From: Osedax fenrisi
Lineage: Eukaryota; Annelida; Polychaeta; Sabellida; Siboglinidae
Length of the DNA: 64,000 nt
Reading direction: 5' to 3'
Assembly (NCBI GenBank): GCA_964019155.1
Contig: OZ025240.1
Location: 38,397,473 to 38,461,472 of the forward strand
The notes below the pieces were generated by a model that did no database searches, had not been told where the DNA came from, and saw only the letters and a program-made list of their open reading frames with translations. The position numbers were made by a program, and so were the translations under genes. The first letter of the stretch is position 1. Every line of letters starts with the position of its first letter. This document shows positions 1-12,271 of the stretch, in pieces.

Positions 1-975
1 CAATTAAAATAGGTATTAAAATAATATTTAGGAAAGATCTTTTATAATGTTGTTAAAATAAGTAGTTATCATGGATGAACCATGGATGAATAAATATGAG
101 ATCGGGATCGAAGGGACATTATAAAACCTCTTTGTTATAAGTGAAAAACGCACCATTTTCTAATTTGTATTGTCCCATATATCCTTATAGATATCCATAT
201 ATCCATATATCCATATATCCTACATAGAATTACTGAGCTAATCTAAAAATGATCAAACTTATATTATAATCCAATTTATCAAATTAATCAATGAGTGTAT
301 ATACATATATATTTATATAATTATTTAATAATTATATTGGGCATAATTCATTTATATAAATTATAAATATTTAATCATATATCATATTATTTTATCTTTT
401 ATATTATTGTAAAAGTAAATCTAAAGCGACTCTTAAGAGTCTGACAATTGTTGTATTAAAATTTAACAAAATTCTAAACAATATTTTTTAAATTGTATAC
501 CATGGCATTAACCACTTCCCTTAATTGGTTAATAGTTATGATTTTTATAAGAATTTATATATTAAAAATATGATTTTTTTTCGGGTGGCTCAGGTTTCCT
601 TAATGTTCCTTAATGCCACATACATATACATATACATATACACATAAATATATATATATATATATATATATAAATGTAATTCAGAATTTGGTATAATAAC
701 ACGGATTGATATTGAAGCAATTGCTTTAAAGCTTATAAGCTTATAATCATATATGATTATCCGTTGAAAAAAAAAATGAGTATAGTTATACAATTAATAA
801 ATTAACTATTGAGATTTATTTAAATTGTAATTGTAAAATATAAGTATTAATACTATATATAATTATAAAACTTTACAACAACAAATTTAAAAAAATTATT
901 TTTTTAAATAAATTTAAAATTTGTAACATATATAATATATATTCATGGTACTCACTTATATATATACTCACTTAG
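1..975. other. AT-rich non-coding, probably intron of gene A
   Basis: This stretch lies directly upstream of the acceptor of the gene A last exon, so it is probably the end of that gene's final intron. It is AT-rich with many stops in all frames. It holds short ATCCATAT and CATATA reiterations near 185-215 and 620-672, and a (TA)n run around 645-672. No coding segment is supported. Confidence 0.6.
680..785. repeat. Dispersed repeat, copy 1
   Basis: The segment beginning TTCAGAATTTGGTATAATAA, with an ACACGGATTGATATTGAAGC block and a run of A after GTTGAAA, recurs at about 33979-34055 in the same orientation with moderate divergence. Both copies directly follow a (TA)n run. I cannot assign a family; it is probably a fragment of an old transposon. 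Confidence 0.5.
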
Positions 976-1275
976 GTAGTTGCGGTGATCTGTAACATGA
1001 CGATAGGGTACCTGTACCGAGACATCATGGAAGAACCTATCAGCTACATGTTCCATGGTACTTCGCAGGTACCCTTCAGTTACTCGAAAGTACCGGAAAG
1101 GTACTCGCGGGTACCCGATAGACAATCGGGATCGGTACCTCGGAAAAGTAGTACCCGGGGTAAGCAGAAGATGGGAGGCAGTTTTCCGGACAAGAAAGTG
1201 AAATACGCGAAGAGCAAACGCCAACATTTCGATAGAAATCGGATCAGAGATGATTTCTACGGTATAGAGCCTTGA
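976..1275 (+). CDS. Gene A, last exon: membrane-protein C-terminus
   Basis: This is an open segment of 99 codons plus stop, entered through a CACTTAG acceptor in phase 0. It begins with a hydrophobic stretch (VVAVICNMTIGYLY) that would finish a membrane segment. A hydrophilic tail follows, rich in Ser, Tyr, Arg and Lys, with basic clusters near its end and the terminus RDDFYGIEP. The base composition is far less AT-rich than the flanks. It is about 85% identical in protein (15 differences of 99 by eye) to the exon at 29228-29527, and most changes are conservative, so both copies look constrained. The upstream exons of this copy must lie left of the window. I do not recognise the family. An ATG-initiated reading inside the exon is less likely because the homology starts exactly at the AG. 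Confidence 0.72.
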   Translation, partial: VVAVICNMTIGYLYRDIMEEPISYMFHGTSQVPFSYSKVPERYSRVPDRQSGSVPRKSSTRGKQKMGGSFPDKKVKYAKSKRQHFDRNRIRDDFYGIEP

Positions 1276-1470
1276 GCCTTCGTGTGTTGATAGACGAATC
1301 TTCACGCTTCAATGATTCTTAGCGATTTAGTAGAATATCACCAGATCACATATAGTATATTAATTATTAATCCTTATTAATTAAATATCTCAAGCTTATT
1401 AAATGTATATATTAAATAATATTATTAAACCATTTTTCATAAATTTGATTATTTATTTTATAATATTTTA
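1276..1470 (+). repeat. 3' flank duplicated with gene B
   Basis: After the stop codon, similarity to gene B continues for nearly 200 bases. Shared blocks include AATCTTCACGCTTCA, GATTCTTAGCG, ATCAAGCTTATTA-type and CATAAATTTGATTATTT. The counterpart is 29528-29705. This makes the pair a segmental gene duplication rather than a retrocopy of coding sequence, and the segment is probably 3'UTR. Confidence 0.65.
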
Positions 1471-1822
1471 TATATATATATTATAATTTAACTTATTATA
1501 TATAAACAATATTATAAACGGAGTATTGTGATATGTAAGCGAAGATTTATAGTTTACAGAATATGGTGGTATATATATAGTCGGTAATGTATAGTTGGTA
1601 AAATAAAAAATATTTAAGTATATTTGCCGATTTATTTATATATTAATACATCTAGCTGATAAACAATATTTCTTATGTAAACATATCTAAATATCCCTTC
1701 CTCATTTTGTATTAAAGTAACATATATATTTTGTCTAATTTTAGTTTTATACTAATTAATTTATATGTCTGTAATGTATAATTTCTATAATATATAATCT
1801 ATGTAACATATAATTTCACATA

Positions 1823-2717
1823 GAGGAAAGTAACCAAATACGGACACTTTAACAATACATGGTCTTAACATTTTATGACTCAATATTTGTATTAAATAAT
1901 TACAATATATTAATATTATATGATTATAGAAATTATTGTGATTCTAAAATTTTAGTTAATCTTTTTATTCAATAGATAACGGGGGTGTCCGTATTCGATA
2001 CCCGTGTATGGACGTGTTCGAATACGGACAGTGTCCGTCGGAGCTGTGTTATAATACGTATACCTAATATACTATAGTATATTATATAAACTATATATAT
2101 AATTAATGAACCAGTCAGATAAATTACAATTAAATTATTTACAATTTATTTTATGAATAATTTAATATAATTTAATTAGTAATTTATTATTTTATTAATT
2201 AATAATACAAGTTAAGTATCTAAATAATAAAAAATGTAATGTAACTTTATTAGTGGTATTAATATTATAACGCGCTCGATTTTTAATGCGATGAAAATCA
2301 GAATAGTTCATCTGCTGCGCGCTGATTGGTTATAGGAATTAAGACATCTAGAGTGTCCGTATTAGAGATTTATATGACCTCTAGATATATGATTATAAAT
2401 TAATTATTATTTTATAACAAATATAGTAATTATGTATATACTATTTAGAATACTTTAGTTTTTAATAATATATTGTTATGTTTTTATCGATAAATTTGTA
2501 TATTCTTGAGAAGATTTTAAGTTTAAATTTTTTTCATAAATTTAAAACGTAATAAAAAAATAAGTTTATTGGATTTATCAGAATTATTTTGAATAATTAA
2601 AAAATAAAAAATACTTATTTAGACTATTTATATAATTATGAATATTTTATTCATTACATTTTTTGTAGGATTTATAGTTTCTGAGATACAGAGTGTCCGT
2701 ATTCGGTTAATTTCCCC
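1823..2717. mobile_element. TA-flanked MITE, GTGTCCG family, copy 1
   Basis: The left end reads GAGGAAAGTAACCAAATACG and the right end TCGGTTAATTTCCCC, and TA flanks both sides. Imperfect terminal inverted repeats and many internal copies of GTGTCCGTATT or its complement mark the family. There is no transposase frame, so it is non-autonomous. Full or partial relatives lie at 36610-37514, 34920-35848 and near 29940-30388. Confidence 0.75.
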
Positions 2718-2719
2718 TA

Positions 2720-3062
2720 TTGTTTATGTACATATGTCTATATATATATATATATATAAATTTCGGTGATTCTGATAATATATTAAAGATTTAAATATAT
2801 TTAAATCTTTGCTAACTCATAAAAATACAATTACATATATAGTTATATACTTGAAGATAATATTCTATATTAAATAACTCAATTATATTGTCTTCCAATT
2901 ATCGTCCTTATTATCTAATTCCTATTATCATATCAAAATAATTTTGAATAAAATTTAATTATTTCAATTCTAAATATCTAAAATTAAATCACAACAGATT
3001 CGTTCATTCTCTATCAAGAATACCGTAGCTTAACGCGCGCGCACACACATACGTATACGCAT
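2720..3062. other. Upstream region of gene B, possible promoter/5'UTR
   Basis: The AT-rich sequence ends in a mixed CG/CA alternating stretch (about 3031-3060) directly before the putative ATG. The frame stays open upstream of the ATG to about 3000, and an ACAACAG just before could be an acceptor. The true first exon boundary is therefore uncertain. I see no clear core promoter element. Confidence 0.35.
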
Positions 3063-3212
3063 ATGAACCGGCATGGGGGCTATAGGAACCCTAACTTCAA
3101 GACCCACAGAGGAAGGGGAGATCCGTGGGCCGTGAATCGTAGGGATGCTCCGCGCGTACACATGGGTTACGGTGATGATCATTACGGTGGTTCGTACGGA
3201 CACAAACATCGC
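3063..3212 (+). CDS. Gene B exon 1: basic Gly/His/Arg-rich N-terminus
   Basis: Fifty codons from ATG to a GTTAGT donor, in phase 0. The peptide starts MNRHGGYRNPNFK and ends GGSYGHKHR; it is rich in Gly, His, Arg and Tyr with no hydrophobic segment, which suits a cytosolic N-terminus. The composition is nearly balanced within an AT-rich setting. The link to the next exon (20679) is inference from matching phase, identical GTTAGT donor, strand, and a continuous basic His/Arg-rich run across the junction (GHKHR then HPRRAL). The intron would be about 17.5 kb and carries many transposons. The frame can be read upstream of the ATG, so the start could lie earlier. The family is not recognised. Confidence 0.5.
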
Positions 3213-4265
3213 GTTAGTTATGCGTTCATAGGTGCGCTCGTCCGCATCCAGCAAATACCGCACACACATCACAGGAACAGCGTCATAAAGTACATTATTC
3301 AGCATTCGGTGTGAACGAATAGCGTTTTATGATGAATTCAATGTAGGACTACAACTGATATTGAATTATGATGTTCCTATAGGATGTTAGAATGATGTTA
3401 TTTAATTACGATGATCTGATGATGTACCCTAGAATAGAACACAGATATAATGACGCTGTGAGTATGTTAGTGCCTGCTGCACAGGTAGGCATAACGGCGA
3501 AATGTGGCGTATAGAATAGCGTGAACCATGACCGTATGATACCGCATGAAGTACGCCGTACACGTGCGTATACGCATACACGTAGATTCGCATGCTGTAT
3601 TTATATAACACACACACGCGCGCATGCAAATACCCGAGAGCATGTTAATGTATACAGATGTGAAATATATCTCCTATAGGAATATAGGAGATATATCTAA
3701 CCCTATATATATATATATATATATGTATATACATATGTATACATGGTATACTATAGCAACCGTACCGCATCATAAATACGCAATTTAAAGGTGAGGTCAC
3801 ATTTAAAGCGATTATTCGTGAGAAAACATATATTATAGATAAACTTATTAGATTTTGCGAATAATCTTAAATTCGGGTGCTTTTAGCGAATATTCGCGTG
3901 TATATTAAAAGTTCGGCATCAGCATACATGCGCCTACGTTAAGAGTGGTTTTATTTGCCAGCTCATACCACGACATAGTATATTCTATAGCTATCGTGTT
4001 CATTACACTATTTTATTAATACATATACATTTTGGTTCAATATTGGTGATGCGCTGAAGGTTTTTAAAAAAAATAATAATTAAAAAATAATAATCTCGCA
4101 ATTTCGTTACTCCTATATAATTGTATTGTTTATGTTTATAAACAAGGACATTTATTTGTATTTTGTACATTTTATTTTTATTTTATTGAAATTACAATAA
4201 TCCATTAATGGATCTATATAATAATGAGTACTTTTCTTAAATACTATATTCTTCTAATAGATAAC
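3213..4265. other. Gene B intron 1, proximal part
   Basis: No gene is supported. The stretch 3420-3660 is less AT-rich, with alternating purine/pyrimidine CG/CA runs (TACGCATACACG, CACACACGCGCGC), but every frame is broken. A short palindrome, ATATCTCCTATAGGAATATAGGAGATAT-like, sits at about 3666-3695, next to a (TA)n run. Confidence 0.5.
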
Positions 4266-4271
4266 CTTAAT

Positions 4272-5319
4272 ACCCAGTAACCCAATGTGTTAATGTAACG
4301 TGCTTAACACCAGACATATGTCACGAGTTGAACACTTTTGATTTTTAAAATGCTCTTAATTCGTAATCAATATATGGTTTTAAAATATGTTATGGATATA
4401 TAATATATTTATGATCTAGTTAACTGTAATATATTAATAAATGATCTCAAACTTGATTTTTTTTTTCAAAGGTGTCATACTCATAACAAATGTAATGTGT
4501 TAAGCACACTCCATTATGCTGAGTTGAGCACCTTTGAATTTCAAAAACTAATAGATGTAAAATAATTATTATTTTTAGTATAATATGTAATATCATAATT
4601 TAATTAATTATAATATAATAATAAATTATCTCAAACTTAATTTTTTTTCTAAAAAGGTGTTACACTCATAACCAATGTAATGTGTTAAGCACACTCCATT
4701 GTTCTGAGTTGAGCACCTTTTATTTCAAAAAATACTAGATGTAAAATAATTATTATTTTTAGTATAATATATATTATAATAATTTAATTAACTATAATAT
4801 AATAATAAATTATCTCAAACTTAATTTTTTTTCTTCAAAGGTGTTACACTCATAACCAATGTAATGTGTTAAGCACACTCCATTGTTCTGAGTTGAGCAC
4901 CTTTTATTTCAAAAAATACTAGATGTAAAATAATTATTATTTTTAGTATAATATATATTATAATAATTTAATTAACTATAATATAATAATAAATTATCTC
5001 AAATTTAATTTTTTTTCTTCAAAGGTGTTACACTCATAAACAATGTAATGTGTTAAGCACATTCCATTATGCTGAGTTGAACACCTTTTATTTCAAAAAC
5101 TAATAGATGTCAAATAATTATTATTTGTATTATAATATATATTATAATAATTTAATTAACTATAATATAATAATAAATTATCTCAAACTTAATTTTTTTT
5201 CTTCAAAGGTGTCACACTCATAACCAATGTAATGTGTTAAGCACACTCCATTATGCTGAGTTGAACACCTTTTATTTCAAAGTAATAGATGTCAAATAAT
5301 TATCATTTTAGACATAATC

Positions 5320-5330
<11 letters not shown>
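4272..5330. repeat. CCCAGTAA-type end followed by five 184-bp tandem repeats
   Basis: The left edge reads CCCAGTAACCCAATGTGTTA and resembles the ends at 10437, 11826 and 19016. From about 4430 a unit of about 184 bases repeats five times; the box GGTGT(C/T)A starts near 4471, 4656, 4840, 5024 and 5208. Each unit contains AATGTGTTAAGCAC and GAGTTGA(G/A)CACC, which form a short inverted pair around a small spacer. This looks like a transposon whose interior is a satellite-like array. The right terminus is lost in the (TA)n run. Confidence 0.7.

Positions 5331-5375
<45 letters not shown>
5318..5375. repeat. (TA)n microsatellite
   Basis: A nearly pure TA dinucleotide run at the end of the 184-bp array. 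Comparable TA runs occur throughout the window. Confidence 0.95.
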
Positions 5376-5376
<1 letters not shown>

Positions 5377-5527
5377 AACTATATAGATATATATTATATT
5401 TTAATATATAATAATAAATTATTCTTCTTAATAAATCGATTAATAATATTAATATTATTTGATAATATCATATAATATATATATTAAAAAACATAATTAT
5501 ATATTGTAAAAATATAAAATAAATTAT

Positions 5528-5612
5528 GCCATGGTGGGGATTCGAACAGCGACCCCTGCCAAAACAATATTAGTCATACATCACGCTAGCCGTCTTAACC
5601 ATTGTTAACCAT
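5528..5612 (-). repeat. tRNA-like SINE head
   Basis: Read on the minus strand, the segment has an A-box-like TGGTTAAGACGGCTAGCGTG and, about 40 bases later, a B-box-like TGTTCGAATCCCC, the internal RNA polymerase III promoter layout. The acceptor ends I could align do not pair convincingly. A tRNA-derived SINE or decayed tRNA is therefore more likely than a working tRNA gene. It lies in gene B intron 1. Confidence 0.5.
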
Positions 5613-5619
5613 TTAATAA

Positions 5620-6601
5620 GTCAATTGTAAGTGACTTATTATAAATGTAGGTTTATATGTAATAAATGGATAATATATAGTTAATATAGTTAGTTAATAA
5701 TTTAGTTAATCTTTATTTCAAATATTATACTAATTCTTATTTATATATTATTAAAATATTTTAGAGTTTTTAGAAATTCAATAAAATGTAATAATGAATA
5801 TATAAATTATGATTCTAAAATTATTCTATATTATTAAATTAAAAATAAATTAAATCATGTGAATAATGTAATATATATACACATATGAATACGAGTTTAT
5901 ATATATATATTTATCAATACGAATGGTGTATACGTATATTTGTATAAAGGCATTATTGCATATATACAACATGTATTACATGTTATTCATTAAGATTTTA
6001 TTTCCATGTGCAATAGAGCGTACAATGAATTCTAGCGAAGCATGCCTTGCGCGCCACGATTGAACTTTTATATTTATAGTTATTTAATTTTTGCCTACCG
6101 TCCATACAACCAGGATATAACCATATATATAATGATAATTATATCAATGCATACGTGCTCAATATTAATTATTTAATATATATATTTATATATATGTATA
6201 TATACATATAAATATTATTAATTTATTTGTGTTCATTTATTTAATAAATGTGATTTGAATTATTATTAATCAATTAAAATATGTCATTATTAAATATGTC
6301 AAATAAAAAGAAATATTATTGGTATTATGGATACTTAAATAAATTGATGTTAGTATTTATTTAATTCACACATTATTAATAATTAACAAAATACATACAT
6401 TATGTAGGTGTTTTATACAAGATGGCCTAAGAATGCAAATAATCAGAAAGTATTGGATATTATTATTAAATCATGCCAGATAGCGTATTTAGAATATTGA
6501 ATGAATTATGAAATTTTTAAACCGAAAAATCAAATTCAGTTAGTCAATAATATATTAAATAGTGTATTGATAAAGTTATACCAATTACATTAAAACAATT
6601 A

Positions 6602-6652
<51 letters not shown>

Positions 6653-6905
6653 GTTCGCGTGTATGTATGTGCATGTGTGTTTATTTAATATAAATCATAT
6701 TGTATTTTTAATTTTTTTAAACTTTACATGGTTTATCTTGAAATAGTTAATTTGCACTAACGATGCATGTATAGAGGCTATGCATATACTAACTATACCG
6801 ATTGAGTCTTCAGTGTTAATCAAGTTTTTTATATGTATGTTTGTGTGTATATGTATGTGTGTGTTTATATGTATATGTATGTGTATTTATATTGCAAATT
6901 ATTAG

Positions 6906-6938
<33 letters not shown>

Positions 6939-7714
6939 TGATCATATTTACTGGTGACAATATATTTGATAACTTTATATAGAATTATCAATTATATTTT
7001 GTAATATAGTATAAATATACATGATTAAATATAATATATAAATTATATAATACAAACACTGAATAATTATAAGGATTGTAATGATGAAATATGTATAGAA
7101 TATTATTATAAAATTAATTTAAAATCAATGTGTAAACAATATTAAAATCCTTTGATATGCACATAAACTTGTTTATAATTTAATTATAATTATATTTACA
7201 TAATAACAATTTTTTTTAGATATTTATATATATTATATGTGTATATTAATATGTTTATATATAGTGTATATTATAAACTCATAATTTGTATTATACATTT
7301 TATAAAACTAAATATTTTATATAAATATTATAATATAACTTTAAATTGTAATAATTTATGATTTAATATAATAATTGGTACTATAGGGATAGTACAATAT
7401 TGCATATATGCAAACATTACTTATATAATAGAGTTGTACAGTAGAAAGTTATTGAAAGTAGATTAAATTATTAGTTATATGTTAACTATACAATAAATTA
7501 GTGTATAAGCAATACCATAATACATATTTAATTGGTTTGTATAAAAAAACAAAATTTATTGTAAGTAAGCTATATAATTTAAAGTAAGCTTTTATATTTT
7601 AATTAAATGAACTTGATGAAATAGTATATGAATATATAGATGATAGTGGTGATGATACATGGATTAATTGGATAAAAGTTTCTAAAATAACAAATATATA
7701 CAACTATATATAAC

Positions 7715-7758
<44 letters not shown>

Positions 7759-8190
7759 CTTATACCTATTTATACACTTATATAGGTCCCTATTTTGTTA
7801 AATAATGTACTCAACTTAAAACTATTAGTAAAATTGTCATAAATTAAATATATTATTATTGAGAATAAATTAGAGCTATAGGTACTAACAATTAATGTAT
7901 ATACTAAAAATTAATTAAAAATATTAAATATACTGTGACCAGTAACTTTTTTAAAAGACCATCTATTTCAACATCTATTTATGTGTAATATTTAAATGAA
8001 CATGAGTCACGCATGCAAATAAAATAACTATAACATAAATTAAATAACTCTTACAAATTAAATAACATTTTAACTATTATATAATTTAATTCGTGATTTA
8101 AATTAAATAAACTAAATATTTAAAAAAACTATCTACATTATTATATAATCAAATTAGCGTCTATAGTATTTTTGATATAGCCACGCCTAC
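5620..8190. other. AT-rich intron sequence, no gene seen
   Basis: Long AT-rich sequence without a supported frame. Notable contents are (TA)n runs at about 6605-6651, 6911-6940 and 7725-7751, and TG-rich stretches (GTGTGTATATGTATGTG) near 6650-6690 and 6840-6885. A small less AT-rich patch lies at 6005-6065. No terminal repeats were recognised. Confidence 0.5.
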
Positions 8191-8194
8191 ATAC

Positions 8195-8195
<1 letters not shown>

Positions 8196-8242
<47 letters not shown>

Positions 8243-8284
8243 ATGTATATATATATATATATATATATATATCCATGTATATAT
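8196..8284. repeat. (TA)n interrupted by CCATG, transposon landing site
   Basis: Two TA runs separated by CCATGTATAT-type interruptions. The left end of the 8.1-kb element abuts this run and its right end abuts another TA run at 16423, suggesting insertion into a TA microsatellite. Confidence 0.85.
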
Positions 8285-8863
8285 ATTAGGCCGGAGTGAA
8301 ATTTTCACTTACAAAATTTACTATTAAATACCGATCTATACTGTGTAGTATTAAGTATGTTTATTGTAAACAATGATTTGTGTATTGATGTTTAATTTGG
8401 TCACAGTATATTTAATATCGACATAACCATACACATTTAAAATTATCAATGTTAAAATATACAAAAATCGCCATTTTTGAAGAAAAAAAATATTTTAATA
8501 TATATAACTTATTTATTATGCATCATTTTATAATAAACTTTTCAGGAATGCTTTGTAATATAGGTTAGTAGATACATGTGTTTTTATTATATTTAATATA
8601 GCTTAATTACCGAGTTAGTAATATAATATCTAGTATATTCTACTAAGTTCAAAATATGACCTAATTTGGAATGAACTTAGTATTTAACAAGGATAATAAA
8701 ATCAAATATATTTGAATTAAATAATTATCCAATCAGATTTGATATGAATTTTAAATTTTAAATTCAAATTATTTGCACATGTTACATTTTACCTTATATC
8801 ATTAAAATCTACTTTTATAAACACATTTATATATTGGTTATATTTTTATATTATTAGATTATA

Positions 8864-9225
8864 TCTTTATAATTCAATATATTTAAAATGAATAAAATTG
8901 CACATTAATTACATTCATAAATATCAATTTAAATATATTATATATTATTAAAAATCATAATATTATTATAATATATTAGTATATTAAATAAATATATTAT
9001 ATTAATTCTTTATAATTCTATATATTTAAAATTAATAAAATTGCACATAAATTACATTCATAAATATCAATTTAAATATATTATATATTATTAAAAATCA
9101 TAATATTATTATAATATATTAGTATATTAAATAAATATATTAATTCTTTATAATTCTATATATTTAAAATTAATAAAATTGCACATTAATTACATTCATA
9201 AATATAAATTTTAATATATATATAT
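8864..9225. repeat. ~140-bp tandem repeat, about 2.6 copies
   Basis: The block CTTTATAATTC...AAAATTGCACAT recurs with GCACAT at 8900, 9043 and 9181 (steps of 143 and 138 bases). Units are nearly identical. The array lies in the 5' untranslated part of the transposon, where subterminal repeats often bind a transposase; that role here is inference. Confidence 0.8.
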
Positions 9226-9525
9226 TAAAATTAATAATTTTAATAATTTAATTATAATTATTTTTATTTTTTATATACCACATATTATATAATACTATTA
9301 TAATATAATTTGTATATAAATATTGACTATTTTTTAGTGCATATTTATTATATTATTATTAAAAATTACAAACATATCAGTTTTTTATATATTTTAATAT
9401 AATTTTTATAAATACATTTCTTACTCTATATTATTTAATAAGTACAAATTTATTACTATAACATATTATAAATATTAACATTATCATATTATATATATTA
9501 TATAATTTATATTAAAGTATCTAAA

Positions 9526-9925
9526 ATGTCTTTCATTCCTAAAGCATTTAATAAAAACATGCTTCCTACAAAATATGATGTCATTTGTGCAATTTTATTT
9601 ATTAAAAATCAAAAAACAAATATCAAAATTAAAGATTTCACATTTATTAAAATTATATCATTAGAAATTATTGAAATATGGTCTAGAGCATCTCTTGGAT
9701 ATGAAACAATACATGCAATTAGAAATAAAATAAAATTAATATTTAATAAATATTTATTATTTAATAAAAATAAAATGAGATTACCGAAATTAAGCAAAGA
9801 TTACAATGTACTATTTGATATTGCTAAAAGAGAAGATAATCTATGTATTGAAGATAGAAAATTTCTAGACGACCAAAGAAAAGAACGAAGATATATGATA
9901 GGAAATATAACATGGAGTGAAGGAG
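9526..9925 (+). CDS. Transposase-like gene, exon 1
   Basis: Starts at ATG (MSFIPKAFNKNMLPTKYD) after an AT-rich leader with no other in-frame start, and runs 133 codons to an inferred GTTTAT donor (phase 1). The motif LFDIAKREDNLCIEDRKFL followed by DDQRKERRYMIG, and IWSRASLGYETIHAIRNKI before it, match the N-terminal part of an uncharacterised repeat-encoded protein family that I recall as widespread in invertebrate genomes. In those proteins this region carries Cys-rich spacing; here only one Cys remains near the middle. The role is probably DNA binding or transposition, by context. Confidence 0.65.
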
Positions 9926-9986
9926 GTTTATATATATTTTATATAATTAGTATATAAATTTATAAATATAATGTAAATATTTGTAG

Positions 9987-10025
9987 GAGGAATTTATAAG
10001 AATAATCATCTAGTCGAAATATCAG
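9987..10025 (+). CDS. Transposase-like gene, exon 2 (39 bp)
   Basis: A microexon between a TTTGTAG acceptor and a GTAAAT donor. It keeps phase 1 on both sides and adds GGIYKNNHLVEIS. The call rests on phase continuity and good splice signals rather than on homology. Confidence 0.45.
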
Positions 10026-10092
10026 GTAAATAATATTATATATATAATTATTTCAATAAATAATGTATAAAATTATTTATTTTATTTATTAG

Positions 10093-10146
10093 ATCAACAT
10101 CCAAGTCTTTCTCTTGAAATTCCATCTTCTTCTTCATCTATTATAA
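10093..10146 (+). CDS. Transposase-like gene, exon 3 (54 bp)
   Basis: Lies between a TTTATTAG acceptor and a GTTAGT donor, phase 1 at both ends. It encodes DQHPSLSLEIPSSSSSII, a Ser-rich linker. It is short and low in complexity, so the support is phase and splice-site agreement. Confidence 0.45.
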   Translation: MNIQVFLLKFHLLLHLL

Positions 10147-10436
10147 GTTAGTATAAATTATTAGATATTTCATGTCATTTATAAATATTATATAACATAA
10201 TTTTACAATGTTGTGCATTATCTGAAATAATGTTACTTGTGAACAGCACTTTAAATCAAATGTGTAAATATTAAATTTTATAGTAACACAGATTTTTTGA
10301 AGAAAGATATAACACTCCATATCTCCACAACTAGTTATTAATATTCTATATTAAATAATATGCAATATAAATTAACCTTTACTCACTACATAGATATGTA
10401 TAGAATTTAACCAACCTATAATATAGATTTTGTATA

Positions 10437-11826
10437 CCCAGTAAACACCAACATACATATTATGAACATATTTTTCATATACAAATATGAATATACAATT
10501 ATGAAAATAATATGAACATACAAATAAATATTAATATGTAAAAATCTAATTTTCATAAAAATATTTATTTCATTAACATATTCACATGAATATGTTATCA
10601 TACACATATAATTTGTATACAAATAATTATTTAATTCTCATAATAATATAAACATATTATGCGCATAATAATATGTTCCTATCACACATATAATTTTCAT
10701 AAAAATAATTATTTCATTACAGGGTTGGTCCGATTTTAAATCAAATTATTAAAAAATTTATAATTCTTTCAATTATATATAATATTACAAAAAAAAACAT
10801 TACCTATCATTGAAACCATAAATTTAAAATACAAATGAAATAATGACAACATTTACTAGTAATTGTAGTATAATAGATCTTATTAGTATCTCACAATTAA
10901 ATCATAAAATAATATTAAATCCCCAATAAACATATTGATTTAATTTTGTTCTCTATAATATTTATTAATATCAATATAATATCTATAATATAATATATAT
11001 ATATTATTTATTTTATAAATTACATTGATAATCTAATTTATTATCTTAATTTTATATTCATTATTTAATTTGTTTTCGACAATTAATTATATTATAATCA
11101 TATTATGTAATGTAATATGTAGACAAATTATTAGATATCTATTTTATAAATGTATATTCTAATTATATATTATTATTATATTAATTATATTATTATAAAT
11201 ATATTGTTTCATATATTCATATCATTAAATTGTCAATTTCAATAGATAAAAGCAGTGATATTAATATTATGAATATTATATTGAATTATAATTTAAAATA
11301 TATAATTGAAAATATGATGGTTCACCATTGATATATATTTCTATTATTTTAAAATATTATAAATATTCTTCAAATCCTATATTAAATTCATTTAATGATT
11401 TAATCATTAATATATATAATGTATTGTTTATTCTTATAAAATACTCAGTAGACATCTATAAAATAATAAATAGAATAATAAAATCTAATAAATATGTCTG
11501 GAAAATAATAAATAATAATATATACATTTTATTTAATAAATACTATAATAATACTAAATAATATAGTATTTTTAATAAATATAATTAGGAATAAAAGTCT
11601 ATAACAATATTTAATTTTTAAATTATTTGTAATTATTTCATAATTTTAATAAAAATCAAAAATCCGTTTAAATCAAAAAAATCTGATTCAAACCAAATAA
11701 ATAGATTTTGTTTGATTTAAAAAAATCTGATTTTTATCCAACCCTGTTTAATTCGCAAATTAATATGCAGAAGTCATATAAATATGTTTATATTATGTGC
11801 AATATTTTATGTTGTTGTTTACTGGG
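10437..11826. mobile_element. CCCAGTAAAC element in transposase intron 3
   Basis: Left end CCCAGTAAACACCAACAT and right end, on the other strand, CCCAGTAAACAACAACAT form inverted repeats of about 18 bases with one mismatch. TA flanks both ends (GTATA before, TATAT after). The interior has no convincing transposase frame and carries a second element (10720-11745). The terminal sequence links it to the satellite-bearing pieces at 4272 and 19016. Confidence 0.75.
10720..11745. mobile_element. hAT-type MITE nested in the CCCAGTAAAC element
   Basis: Left end CAGGGTTGGTCCGATTTT and right end, on the other strand, CAGGGTTGGATAAAAATCAG are typical of hAT MITEs. The flanking octamers TTTCATTA and TTTAATTC agree at 6 of 8 positions, as for an aged 8-bp target duplication. 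Interior AT-rich, no supported gene. Confidence 0.65.
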
Positions 11827-12130
11827 TATATTAGAAATGAATACTTAGTTTTCATCATATATATAATTATTTAAAAGCATATAATGTTACATTTTAAAAG
11901 TGTATAGTTAGATTCTAATTTACATTGTAAACAACACATAGTTCTGAAAATTGACCCTATATAGTTCAAATATATAATTAAATCTAATTACAGGATTTCG
12001 CATGAGTGTTATATTTTTCCTTAGAAAAATCTTTGAATGTAATATAACAATTATATATTTACTACAATAAATATTAGTATTTATTTTGTTATTATAATAA
12101 AATTAAAACTTATAATGTATAATATACTAG

Positions 12131-12217
12131 ATATACCTGATGAACATATCGCTGAAGACCATACCATTGACGATACCGATACTGATACTGATATTCACGA
12201 ATTAACCTGTAATGAAG
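12131..12217 (+). CDS. Transposase-like gene, exon 4
   Basis: Runs from an ATACTAG acceptor to a GTAATA donor, phase 1 to phase 1, 87 bases. It encodes an acidic linker that begins IPDEHIAEDHTIDD and has a run of alternating Asp-Thr. An ATG lies upstream at about 12117, so this could also be read as a start, but phase agreement with exon 3 favours an internal exon. Confidence 0.5.
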
Positions 12218-12271
12218 GTAATAAAATATAAATAAATAATTATAATTATAATATTCTATATTATTTTTCAG

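Noticed and set aside
952..1305. 117-residue minus-strand frame
   Set aside because: It is the antisense of the gene A exon, whose plus-strand reading is conserved in a second copy.
3030..3305. 91-residue minus-strand frame
   Set aside because: Shadow of gene B exon 1, arising from the balanced composition there; no domain.
9609..9797. 62-residue minus-strand frame
   Set aside because: Antisense shadow of transposase exon 1.
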